NCBI RefSeq assembly: GCF_030272615.1
Contig: NC_081405.1
Coordinates: 608,706,677-608,770,676 of the forward strand
Direction: 5' to 3'
Origin: Cryptomeria japonica
Lineage: Eukaryota > Streptophyta > Pinopsida > Cupressales > Cupressaceae
Length of the DNA: 64,000 nt
Positions within the stretch are counted from its first letter, which is position 1. Each line of letters opens with the position of its first letter. Under the pieces are notes generated by a model, which saw only the letters and a list, made by a program, of their open reading frames with translations, had not been told where the DNA came from and ran no database searches. A program made the translations under genes and the position numbers. Shown piece by piece: positions 10,091 through 20,802 of this stretch.

Positions 10091-13000
10091 CTAGTCTAGC
10101 ACGTCATCTACCCCCTGATCTTGCTGATCAATATTTCGGGAAGGTAGGAAACACGCTAGAGGAGGAACATCCAACACAGCAGATGGAGCTATCACAAGAT
10201 CCAAACAAGGGCTATGTTCATATCCCAAGCCACGGTGTTCTTGTCTAGGAGCTAGGATAAGTGCTTTAGAAAATGCATTAGATAAATGGTTATCAACATC
10301 AACATATTCATATTCACTATTAGAATGAACAGGAGTAACATTTTCATCATGAATAACATTTTCATCTATTTCATCATCAAGATTTATAAAAATAGGATCT
10401 TTGACTCGCACAGGATCAAGACCATCATACATCTTATGTTTAGGAGATTTTGGCTCAATTTTCGGCTGAGGAGAAAATGGAATAATACTGGCTGAAGGTG
10501 TTTTTGGGGATTGCAAAGTTTGAGAAGCAGCTGCCTGAGCTCTAAGACGACGCTTTCGTCAGCGTTCACGTGCAGAACGATTTCGTCTAGTCTTAGTAGG
10601 AAGTTGAGAAGATTGAGGAGGAGGAATGTTCTCATCCTTATCACTTGGGTGTTTAGGTTGTGGTCTCTTAGGTTGAATAATAGGAGAAGAGGAAGGTCTC
10701 TTCTCTCCATAAGAGGAAGGAGGAGGAACTGCTCCATATAAGGGAGGAATTTCTAGTTTAGGAAGGAGACCAAGCCCATCATGACGAGGAGGGATAGGTC
10801 TACTTTTAGGAAGTTTATTAGTCATAGGCATAGTCACATCCATAGGGATGGGTTGGGAATCTTCTTGAGGAAAGACATTGGTTTTATCTTTCAAAGGAAG
10901 AACTTCCTTCTCAAGAATGATAGGAATATCAAGTTTGGGTGTTCTAGGTTCACTTAGAGATAGGATCATATCTTTTTTCCACTTTTGATAAGATTTGAAA
11001 AGATGATCACTTCGCGGAGGAAGAGATTGGAATTGTTTAGGCCAAAAGTAATCAATAGGAACGCTAGAAGTTCTTTCAGCTGGTTTAAAGAGACTATGAT
11101 TGATAGTAACAACTTCACCATTATGGGGAAATTTCAAGCACTTGTGAATAGGAGAAGCAATAGCTTTCATGGAAGATAGCCAAGGATAGCCTAGCTTCAC
11201 ACAAAATTGTTCGGATGATGGAATAATAGCAAAGTCCACATCAAGGGATTTGTTATGGACCTCAATAGGTAATGTAATAGAACCAATTGCAGGAGAAGAA
11301 AATGCATCAAATAATTTCACAACCACATTTGTTTCGTCATAGATCACTGGATTCAATTGCAAAGTAAAAAGAAATTCTTCAGTAATGACATTAATCATAC
11401 AAGAAGGATCAATAAGCACTCCACGTCAAGGTGTATTCTTGATTTTTGCAACTATATATAAAGGACCATCAGGTGCCCTGATAGTTTCACTGGAATCAAA
11501 TGTGATGGAAGGTTCTTTAGGGATTTTCTGCTGCTCTACAAAGTTAATCACATTCGGAGTCATCGACACAAGATCATCAGGTGAGACAGAGGATGCATTA
11601 GTATCAATCACATTAGAGGTATGAGAAGGTAATGGATCAGTAAAAATCTTAAGATTTTGGTTAGGAGGATCTATAGATGTGTTGCCTTTATCATTCACAC
11701 CGGAAACAGAGATAGTATTATTATCAATCAAATCTTGAATTTTACCCTTCAAAGCAAAACATTTTTCAGTATCATGCCCAGGTTGACGATGAAATTGACA
11801 AAAAGATTTGTTATCAAAATAGGGTGAATTAATCTTTGCAGGATCTATTTTCCTTATAGGAGGAAGGGTAAGCACATTTTGTTCCAATAACTTATTCATA
11901 ATACTATGCAATGATTCATTCAAAGGAGTAAACTTTCTTTCTTTCTTGAAAAACTTAGAAATAGGAAGCACACCTGATGCTGCATTCACATTGTTGTTGA
12001 TGATGTTTTCATTGAATTTAATTGACTCTCTGTTCGGTTTAAACTTCCCAAATGGTTGTTGACTACTATCACCCTTATCACTCGGAGCCATAGGATTTGC
12101 TTGTTCCATTTGACTCACAGTCAGTTGATAATTGTGAAGAGTTGCGCACAACTGTTGGAAAGAAGTAAACTCAGAAAACAGGAGTTTTTCTCTAATATCT
12201 TTTTGTAAATTAGAAATAAAGATTCTTTGAATATCATTGTCAGGCACTGGAAAAGAAATTTGAGCATACAAATGCTTATATCTACCAATGAAATCTGTCA
12301 CTTTTTCTTTAACACCTTGTTTACAATGCATTAAATCAATCAAAGTAACTTTAGGACTTATATTGTTTTGAAATTGTTGAATGAAAGCATTTGCAAGTTG
12401 TTCGAAAGAAGTAATAGAATAGGAAGGCAACGAGCAATACCATTGTAGGGCTTTATCTCTTAATGTTCTAGTAAACAGTTTTGCAAGCAACCTTTGGTCA
12501 TAAGCAAAATCAGTACATATTGTTTGAAAGGTCTTAACATGTGTTAGAGGGTCACCCTTACCATTATAAAGCTCCAAATGCGGAATTTCAACATGTTTAG
12601 GGGGGATAGCTCGAACAATGTCAAGAGAAAGTGGGCTCGCAACATCAAATGTGGGCACACTAAACTTAGATTGATTCATAGAGGCAATTTGTTGCTGTAA
12701 AGAAGAGACAGTTTGTGCAAGATTGTTAATGGTCGCTTCAGTCGAAGAGTTCATATTAGATGTGTTAGATTGTGATGGAGGTGTTATGTTATTGAAAGAA
12801 GGTAGAGAGTAAGGTGGTGGGAAACTATGATAGTTAGTCATAGGAGATGATTGGAAAGGAGGAACACTACAAGGAGCAATGGAAGGGTTAAATGAATTGC
12901 CCCCTTGCACCAGGTTCATTTGTGGAGATGAAATAGGGACACTCATTGAAGGAATGAATGAAGAAGTTGGATTGAATGAAGGAAGAGGGTTGATTGGAGA

Positions 13001-13534
13001 AGAAGGATTGCCCCCATGACTGGTGATCATAGGAGGAATGTCTTGTATTGAAGTAGTCATTATGTTTGAAGTAAAAGTAGGTATACTAGCAATAGGAGTT
13101 GTCAAAGGAATAGAATGATTAACTTGAGTAGGAGGTTGTGTATAACCTAAAGTTTCGGCACAACTCTTCATAGGCATCACATTTGAATCCACAATGTGTG
13201 CAATACCATGCAAAATATCAATTCCATTCTTATCACTTTGAACCATACATTTTAGACCCTCAATTAATGAAAGAGCTTCACTATCGAGGTATTCTTGAGA
13301 CATCCATTGTCGAAAATCATCAAATTGGTTATCCAATTTTGAAAGTTGTTCTACAAAAACCTCGTGGAGAGCTTCTTCATCATTAAGAGGATTAGAGGAA
13401 TTACCCATGTCCTCGTTAAAAAGGCCATTCAAATTAGGTTCCATCTCCTCGGTAGTTACACCTTGGAAGGACTTAATTCTAAGGCTTCGTCTAACGGGAA
13501 TAGTGTAAGTAGGGCTTATTGTTGTAAAACTCAT
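10091..13534 (-). pseudogene. Gag/protease-like polyprotein of TR-GAG element, two in-frame TGA
   Basis: One continuous minus-strand frame of 1148 codons starts at the ATG at 13534. It is interrupted only by TGA at 11428-11426 and at 10561-10559. The first 702 codons are Gag: a Ser/Pro/Asn-rich N-terminal half, a retrotransposon gag domain at about residues 315-480 (LELYNGKGDPLTHVKTF, ALQWYCSLP, FEQLANAF), and a knuckle-like CQFHRQPGHDTEKC at about 572-586. After the first TGA comes LIDPSCMINVITEEF, which sits where the protease active site would be but reads DPS rather than D-T/S-G, so activity is doubtful. The last third is Pro/Lys/Arg-rich and then acidic, with no recognised domain. The gag and zinc-knuckle pattern resembles Tat/Ogre-type elements; lineage is tentative. 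Confidence 0.85.
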
Positions 13535-14718
13535 GCACTAAAGAAAGAGAGAAGATTTTGAATTTTAGAGGTAGAAAATTTCAATAAAATCAGCCAATCT
13601 CCCAGATTTAAGCTGCTAAATACAATCAGGACAATCTCCCGAAATTTCAGAAAAAATGTTCGGGACCATGGTGAACGGAGTGCACACGGTCCTCGCAACT
13701 TTTTTCGAAATTTTCAGGGATGAAAGTTATGATGATTTCAAAGCTAATCTGAAAAAATTGAGTGATTTTACAATCTGTAGATAGGCCAAATTAAAGTTGC
13801 AATCTCAAAATTGAACCCTACCAAGATTGTTGAAAAATGTAAAATTTGAATTTTGAAAAAGAGGGGGAAACTGAAATTCTGAATTTTATGATTTTAGAAG
13901 GAACACTGAAAGCAATGCAGGCTTTGAAATTTAAAAGTTGACTCCATTTCATGCAAAATTCGAATTTTGAAAATGGAAATCAAGGTTGTTGCAATTAAAC
14001 ACTTAATTTCAAAAGTCACAAATTGTAAAAATTTGAACAAAACACTGAAATTTCGAATGAATGCTAACACACTTTTCAGATTTAGGACTGTAAGAAACAC
14101 AATTTTGATACAAATTTCAATTTCAACAATTTTTGAATGATTAGAAGCCTCAATCCAAGCAATCGCTAGACCAACTTTGACTTTAATTTTGAAAGTGTTA
14201 AAATTGATAAAATCAGCCAAAATTCTGGATTTTAGCAGAAAAATATAGTAAGATCTAGCTCCCAAAATTTTGAAAAAAATGTCGGGGACAATGGCGCTCG
14301 GGGTGCACACGGTCCTCGCAACTTTTTTCCTAATTTTCAGGGATGAAATATATTGTGATTTTATTGCGGAATCCAAAGTTATAGCCGATTTGGAGGTGTT
14401 TTGATCAGTGAAATTATCAGTCAAAGGTTGAATCAGGGAGGTTTTAAAAATTAGGGTTTTGACACTTAACCACTTAATTTTCAAAATTAAAGCACAAATA
14501 TGAATTGACAATTTATAATAGAAGGGTAGATCTGAAACCAGAATTAACAATTAAACATTTCACAAGTTTAATTACTAAAAAGAAAATTTTAGGGTTTTTG
14601 TGCAATTAGCCTCTAAAATTTGCAAAAGATCAACATGGAAATGTAATTAAGGAAACAAAATTTTCAGATCTAACCATGAATAATCAAAATGAGGATGTTC
14701 ACATCGGGTTCACCAAAA
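13535..14718 (-). other. 5' leader of TR-GAG element with internal direct repeat
   Basis: This is non-coding sequence between the 5' LTR and the Gag start. Two copies of a block of about 145 bp (roughly 13587-13735 and 14207-14350) share AAAATCAGCC at the start and GTGCACACGGTCCTCGCAAC near the end. A 218-codon open stretch (14550-13894) is Phe/Ile/Lys-rich with no domain and is probably not coding. Next to the LTR, on the minus strand, TGGTGAACCCGATGTGA (14715-14699) is the primer-site candidate; the matching tRNA was not identified. Confidence 0.7.
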
Positions 14719-15951
14719 TGTAAAGCGGAAAAATCGAACCCTAGTTGTTCTCCCCTCCCCAACTCCAAGGAGAGAGAAGGGAGAGTCACTAGGGTTGATG
14801 GTTTTCACTTAGGGGAGACTTTACATTCAAAAGAGGGGTTGAAACCCACAAGATCCAATCCCACGCAATGTAAGATTAGATTCTAAATGAGTTTCAAGGG
14901 TTGTGACATCAAGGATACCCTCTTTTGTACAGAATGTAGATAGAAAGATTGAACTAAGAATGCATGTAAAGTAGGAAAGATTCGCTTATAAACAGAGATA
15001 GGGATATGGGATGAAGCTGCGGACCTGGAATTAGCAGTAAAATGTCGCGACGGTGCTGTTATGCAAATTTGAGCGAAAGTTGATGGGACGATGGCGCCCG
15101 GCGTGCACGCGGTCCTCCGAAAAATCTGGGAAACGAAGGGGGATCTGCTCGTCTCTACACAAGGATTCCAGATCTTCAATTACAGCCGCGTACCTGCAAC
15201 CTACACACAAAAAAGAGAGGACGATTGGGGGGTTAGGGATGAGGGGGTTTGCCTTTAGGTCAAACCCTGGTTTTGGAATTAACCAAGAAATGAGAATGCT
15301 GTAAATGTAAATGTTTGTAATGTAAACAAGTACTGATACCTTGTTGTAAGAATGTTTGTATTCTTACATGCGAAGGTGTAATGTATGTAGTATGTAATGT
15401 GTTGTAAGTGATCTCCTCTTCAATGGCTGAATCCTTGTCTTGAATGCAACACTTAGCCTTGAATGGAGACTTAGAATACTCAATTGCTTGAAGGAATGCT
15501 TGAATGCTTGAATGTTTGAATGTTTGAATATCGCTTCCGCCGTTTTTGCTCACATATATGTCCTCCTCCCTTTTTGAGAGAGGAAATGTAGTTTATATAC
15601 TTGTCAATTAGGGCTGATAGACTGATTTTCCCAACCTTAGGCCGACCTAGTAAGATTATTTTCCAATTTGCAAACTTAAAGACCCGAAGGCCCATAAGAG
15701 ACTGGGCCCAAAATAGGGCCAGGGACCAGGGCGTTGGGCGCCCTAGTCCTGAAGGACCAGGGCACTGGGCGCCATGGTCCCACCTCCCGGGACAGCAGGG
15801 TGCAAGGAGGATCAGGCCAGGGTGCTGAGAAATGCAGTTTTTGATGTCATGAACAAGTTTCGGGGTCTCCATTCAGGGTCCGTGTTGCATCGCCATCGTG
15901 AAGACCCAAATGCAGTCAAAATTGCAAGTGTCGCAATTTTAGGACGCTACA
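14719..15951 (-). repeat. 5' LTR of TR-GAG element (1233 bp)
   Basis: This is the promoter-bearing LTR for minus-strand transcription. It begins at 15951 (TGTAGCGTCC) and ends at 14719. It has two 31-bp hairpin units (15722-15783) and a TATA box TATATAAAC near 15601-15591. Confidence 0.92.
15591..15601 (-). promoter_or_regulatory. TATA box in 5' LTR of TR-GAG element
   Basis: On the minus strand the sequence reads GTATATAAAC, about 350 bases into the LTR and about 120 bases after the hairpin units. The same box occurs in the other LTR near 8922-8932. It is the likely core promoter of the element RNA. Confidence 0.6.
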
Positions 15952-16480
15952 GGTCCAAAATCTCTCCACTAGGGAGGATTGATCGAGGAGGATATGCTCC
16001 ATCAAAATAGATCAAAATTCCATATGGCACCCACATAGCGGTTAATTCCAAACACAACAGTTTCTGATTGTATTGGTCCAAAATGTTGGTTGGGGGATTT
16101 GAACCCCCAACCACTCAACCTCTAACATTCCCTCATTACCATTGAACCACAAGATTCACGCTAGTGAAATTGGGGCAACAATTTAGTTAAACAAAGCCAT
16201 GGTTCAATATGGGCCAAAAGGGGAGCCCGACGGTTCGACCCACCAACCTCCCCACTCCATGTTCCACTCCTAATCGCGACCGTGAGTAAGATCTTCGGGC
16301 CTAAAATTGACTTTTTGGGTTTTTTTGAATGGTAATCCGAGAGTTTAGGGATCAAGCCAAAGCCGATTCATCCCCCATTTTCTAATTCAAACAAAAATCA
16401 AATAAACATAAAGTGCCTAATTCGATATAGTTTGAATTACGAGATTTTTAAAGGATTATAAGGAGATTTTTAAATGGCAT
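15952..16480 (+). other. Remaining 3' non-coding part of G1, with tRNA-like promoter boxes
   Basis: This is the sequence of G1 after the TR-GAG insertion, up to its probable 3' LTR. On the minus strand it contains TGGTTCAATGG (16149-16139) and GGTTCAAATCC (16105-16095), which fit the A-box and B-box of tRNA genes with a 33-base gap, as in tRNA-derived SINEs. The flanks do not fold into a full tRNA acceptor stem, so it is not called a tRNA gene. A second, weaker pair occurs on the plus strand (16195-16240, with GGTTCGACCC). Confidence 0.4.
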
Positions 16481-17037
16481 TGTAAAGCCCGAAATTATAA
16501 GGGCAATTATTTTAAAAGGGGTAGGTTTATTTAGAATATTTATATGTTGTAAATGGGAGATATGGCTGATTCTCAAAATCATTTGGTTTTGAGCCAAATT
16601 GGTTAAAAATTGTCTATAAAATGGGGGTAGCTTAGGAGTTTGAGTTAGTGGTGAGTTTTGAGAGAATTTTCTTGGAGAGTTTGAGTGTTCAACTCTATGC
16701 ATCAGTGGATATTCATACCATTGCACTTGAAGGAGAAGAACTTTGTAACTCTTGTAATTGGCAGACTTGGAACTTTGTCCAGTAGAAGGCCATGTAACCA
16801 CTTTGGAGCATAATCAAGGATCGGTCACTCTCTTGGAGAGGGACCTGGAGACGTAGCCATATTGGTGAACTCCATTATCAACTCGTGTTCTTGTCTTCTC
16901 TCTTCTTTCTTTCTTTTGTTAAACTCGTCGATTTATTATTATTTAAATTTTTTAAGCATTTTAATTATGCTTTAAAATCCTTCAAGTTAATCATTGTATA
17001 AATTAACATTACACATGCAACTGTCATAGATCCTAAC
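16481..17037 (+). repeat. Probable 3' LTR of G1
   Basis: It starts TGTAAAGCCC. It contains a clear TATA box (CTATAAAATGGGGG at 16613-16626) followed by about 300 bases resembling an R-U5 region, including a hairpin GGTCACTCTC / GAGAGGGACC (16823-16845) and a pyrimidine-rich end (16890-16920). The matching 5' LTR lies outside the window, so both ends are estimates. The 3' end near TCCTAACA (17037) is the least certain. Confidence 0.5.
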
Positions 17038-19087
17038 ATAATCAGATCATGATACTATTAGTAATTCATTTACAGAAAGCTGTGATTTAAAGAGAAGATC
17101 CAATTCTAGACAAGTGAAATTAAGTATTGGAAAACCATAAACTATTTTGTACACAATACTTCTAATGCAATGATTATAATTAGTTGAGCAACGGTTATGA
17201 GAAGATACAATTTACTAAAAAGGAAAGCATGCCTCCCTTTGAATTAATGCCTTCTTCCATAAAGTTGCCTCTTTCCAAAAGGCATGAGAGGATATAAAGG
17301 GAGAATAAGAAGGATTGATATTGGGGTATTACCTCATAGGACATAGGCTCCATTGAGCAGATCAGATCGGAATATAGAAGCATATATTTGTAATGTATAA
17401 ATCAGAAGCAACTTTATGTCAAATTGCATTCATATAGGTATTTCCATCAGACAAAGAAGATAGGGTGTAAAGCCTACAGTAGGTAAAAATATACAAGTTA
17501 ATACATGATCTTAAAAACATTAATCAGGAACGACAGTGTCCTATAGAGGCAGATCTATAAATCAAGAGCAACGTACAGATCTTGATACAGATCAATATTA
17601 CTTTCTTGTACATATAAATCAGATACTACCTCAGAAATTGATGAAAAGATATTCAAACATAGCTATCTAATAATCTCATTCTTTATTTCATAGTGTTTGA
17701 AATCGAGGTCAACACTATATTTATCAAATCGATATTGGTTTTACATCAGTCATAATCCAGTTTAGCACAAGACAAACAATCTACTGTATTTTGAGATTTA
17801 CCTCTGTTTCATCAGACTTTAGTTTACATAAGCCTCTGGAATGTAAAGTCAATGTTGAACGATCAAAGGCAACCTCCATTATATTGTAGTATAGCATCAT
17901 CAAGGATCGTATAAGAATATTGTTTGACAATATACTTTGGCATATACTTCAAGAAGATAGAAGAGAAAGCTATTAAGATAATTTCTATCTTCCAAACTAT
18001 TCTTAAAATTTGTATTATATACTACAATGAGATGCCTTCAGATTTGATAAAAAAATTATTTATAAATGCATAACAATTTTTACCTTAAATTGAAATTGTT
18101 TTCTTAAGACTAAATTAAGTTAAATTAGAAAAGGAGACATTACATAAATGAAAACTTAAGTAGCTTCCCTTCCTAATGATGAGAACACCCAAAATACATA
18201 ATGACACATGCACCTTCACCTCTAAGGTTTATTCCTTTTACGACGTCACTAAGAAATCTAATAAAAACCATAGTTGAATGAGAGAAGAAGTGAAAAAGTC
18301 TTAGTATCAAACCAAAAAATTCTTTGTATAATAAAATGAAAATGGGATATTAATGCTACAATATACAACATTGAAGAGCCTATCGCTACAATAATTGGCA
18401 ACATCCCAAACACTAATATGTTGAAGCAAGTGAACTTAATGTAGTTGGTTGTTAGTAGAGTATGAGGTGGTGAGGGATAAATGTTACCATGTTCGAAGGA
18501 ATAGTGTACATTTTTTTATGATCCCACAACAATGATATACATGTACTAGCACAATCATCAAGCAACATCGGGAATCTTTGTGTTCCACTTTCGTTCAATC
18601 TTTAGAATGATAGAAAAATTTGGAGTATCCTCTTTTTTTTCATCCTCTCGATGATAGCTTACTTGAACACCCCTAAAAAACATATTTAATCTTGACACCT
18701 CATTACATGCATATAAAAAAAAAACTTCATTTCACATAATGCTCCCACGAAACCCAAAAGATACGGTGAAATGGCTATCCAACCTACAGATTGAACCATA
18801 TGCTATTTATTTAAAGTGCTAAGTATCAAATATAGTCAATCTGTCAGCCAAGCTCCACTATGATCCCTCCCCTTACTGGGGACCAAAAATAATTAGTGAG
18901 TGATACTGCCATGAACCCCGCAGGATAGAGTACCCCACTATGGGCCCCGCTTCCCCTACTTCGAAACCAAAACAATTTAAAAGCTGCTTTTGGCTGAGAT
19001 TCGCTTACATTTTTCGGTGCACCTTCTATTTTTTTATAATTCTTCAACTCGAGAAAGGTAATAAGTGACACTTTATTATGCGCTTGT
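17038..19087. other. AT-rich sequence without recognisable gene
   Basis: Both strands give only short frames with no protein motif. The stretch 18840-19070 is less AT-rich than its surroundings but encodes nothing I can name. It is taken as host flank of the small copia element that follows. Confidence 0.6.
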
Positions 19088-19408
19088 TGTTAGGGCATGT
19101 CAAACAATCATGCAACACAGTCATCTCTATGATCTATGGATTGCATGCTTGCATGTAAGTTAATTAAAGAGAACTACTCCTTGTTATTTCTATCCCTTTC
19201 ACTGCCAATTTTGATATCATTGTTATGCTTTTGTTTCCACCATAAATTTTGTGATCATGCGATGGTTACTATTGTATAAAAGCATGCATTTGCATAATGT
19301 AATTGGTACAGTGAATTAATACAATTTCATTTTTCTTAGCTGCAGTTTTTTTTTTTTGCCTAGCTAGATCTATCATGTGTTGTGCAGCTACAACTAGAAA
19401 ATTTTACA
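19088..19408 (+). repeat. 5' LTR of small copia-like element
   Basis: 321 bp, beginning TGTTAGGGC and ending ATTTTACA. Compared with the 3' LTR it has about 70 extra bases around 19118-19195 and a T-run at about 19346-19357. Confidence 0.8.
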
Positions 19409-20556
19409 TGGTAACAGAACAGGTTGCTAGGAAGAATAATCGAAACACTTTTATTTGCAGTCACTAAAGATTGAGCTGTTTTAGAGTGAAATATTCAATG
19501 TATTGAAGGTTCTATTTTTGTACATTTTTGGAGATAATTTAAAGAGTGAATCATGTATATGTATAAGGGTTCCAGATGTAGGTATTGTGGGAGCAATCAA
19601 CATGGGCATGAATGATGTCCTCATTTCTCACATAATATCTTTCAACTCCTTTTTTGGAATGCGTCAGAATCTCAAGCTGCTCCTTCTCCATCTATGAAAA
19701 TAGTTGATGTACCTTCACCTGCGAGTTTGACAAAGATCTTGACTTCTCTGAATACCCGTTCAGATTCTCTTCAGCAGGTTAATTCTTTTCCTCTTGATGA
19801 GTGAGATATAATTCTATCAAACATTGCTTTCTTGTTTGTAGAATCCCACACTGCTGATTTGGAGGACACCATTGAGGATCTTCATATCCTTTTTTCTGAT
19901 AGCTTTTATGGAGTTGATTCATCTTTTTCTAATGTTATGGGCTCATCTTTAGAACCTCTTGCCCTCTCTTTCCTTATATTTTATTCTATCGTGGAAGTAC
20001 CTGACTCACATTGGTCCAGCTATCACCATACATCCATGGTCACTGTACCTAAATCTTCTAAGGTATTTGATTTATCTTATCAACATTTGTCACAATTCGG
20101 CATTGGACTAAAGACATTTGAGCAGCATTTGAAGGGATCATCATTGTTGTCTTTGGACTATGATAAACATTGGTTTTAGAGACATCATACATCCTGAGAT
20201 TTCTTCCTACATATTCCTTTCAGGATTTGGGAGACTCCATTCATACATCTTTGGTTTTGTTTCTTCTTAAGGGGAGGAATGTTGTTCGACGATTGTGGAC
20301 CATCTTTTGAATCCAGTTTCAAGCATTCAAGCATCTACCATTATCTGCATATTGTGAAGGGATATTAGGTCTTTCATGCCACCTATCTTTTCAGTTTCAC
20401 TCTCCTAGAGAACTTCTTGAGGTGAAGGACACTAAAACACATTAGGTGTCATGTAGAGTTAGTGTTTATTTTCAGGAGGTTTTTGTTCCCACTGGGTTTT
20501 CCCTCTTTCCTCTTTTCTTTGATTAGATTTATCTCTCCTTAATTAGACTTAAGGGG

Positions 20557-20802
20557 TGGTTAGCGTATACAAAACAATCATACAACACAGTCATCCCTGT
20601 GATCACCGCCAATTTTGATACGGTTGTTATGACTTTGTTTCCACCATAAACTCTGTGATCATGCGATGGTTACTATTGTATAGAAGCATGCATTTGCATA
20701 ATGTAATTGGTACAATTAATTAATACAATTTCATTTTTCTTAGCTGCTATATCCTATCTAGATCTATCCTGTGCTGTGCAGCTACAGCTGCAAAATTTTA
20801 CA
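20557..20802 (+). repeat. 3' LTR of small copia-like element
   Basis: 246 bp, beginning TGGTTAGCG and ending ATTTTACA. It lacks a segment of about 70 bases present in the 5' LTR. Confidence 0.8.

Larger units (their letters stand above)
8044..15951 (-). mobile_element. Non-autonomous Ty3/gypsy-like TR-GAG element (minus strand)
   Basis: Two long, very similar LTRs (8044-9336 and 14719-15951) flank an internal region whose only coding content is one long minus-strand Gag/protease-like frame (13534-10091). On the minus strand the LTR starts TGTAGC and ends TTTACA. A purine tract (AAAGTGGGGGCTAAA) adjoins the 3' LTR at about 9350-9337, and a primer-site candidate (TGGTGAACC...) lies just inside the 5' LTR. 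Flanks GGTCT (8039-8043) and GGTCC (15952-15956) form a 5-bp target duplication with one change. No RT, RNase H or integrase motif is visible, so the element would need pol supplied in trans. The high LTR similarity suggests a fairly recent insertion. Confidence 0.88.
19088..20802 (+). mobile_element. Small non-autonomous copia-like LTR element with gag trace
   Basis: The LTRs are 19088-19408 and 20557-20802. They share CCACCATAAA, GTGATCATGCGATGGTTACT and AGCATGCATTTGCATAATGT, and both end ATTTTACA. A primer site TGGTAACAGAAC (19409-19420, two changes from the tRNA-iMet site) follows the 5' LTR. AAGGGG (20551-20556) precedes the 3' LTR. Flanks CTTGT and CTTGC are a near-perfect 5-bp duplication. 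The 1148-bp interior lacks RT and integrase. It retains a CCHC knuckle of Gag, C-RY-C-GSNQ-H-GHE(stop)-C, at 19577-19618. Total length is 1715 bp. Confidence 0.8.

Noticed and set aside
13894-14550. 218-codon minus-strand open stretch in the leader of the TR-GAG element
   Set aside because: Composition is Phe/Ile/Lys-rich as expected from AT-rich DNA; no domain, no homologous block elsewhere, and it spans the leader repeat.
16083-16155. Possible genuine tRNA gene on the minus strand
   Set aside because: The TpsiC-like stem is good, but there is no acceptor-stem pairing or anticodon arm; kept only as SINE-like.
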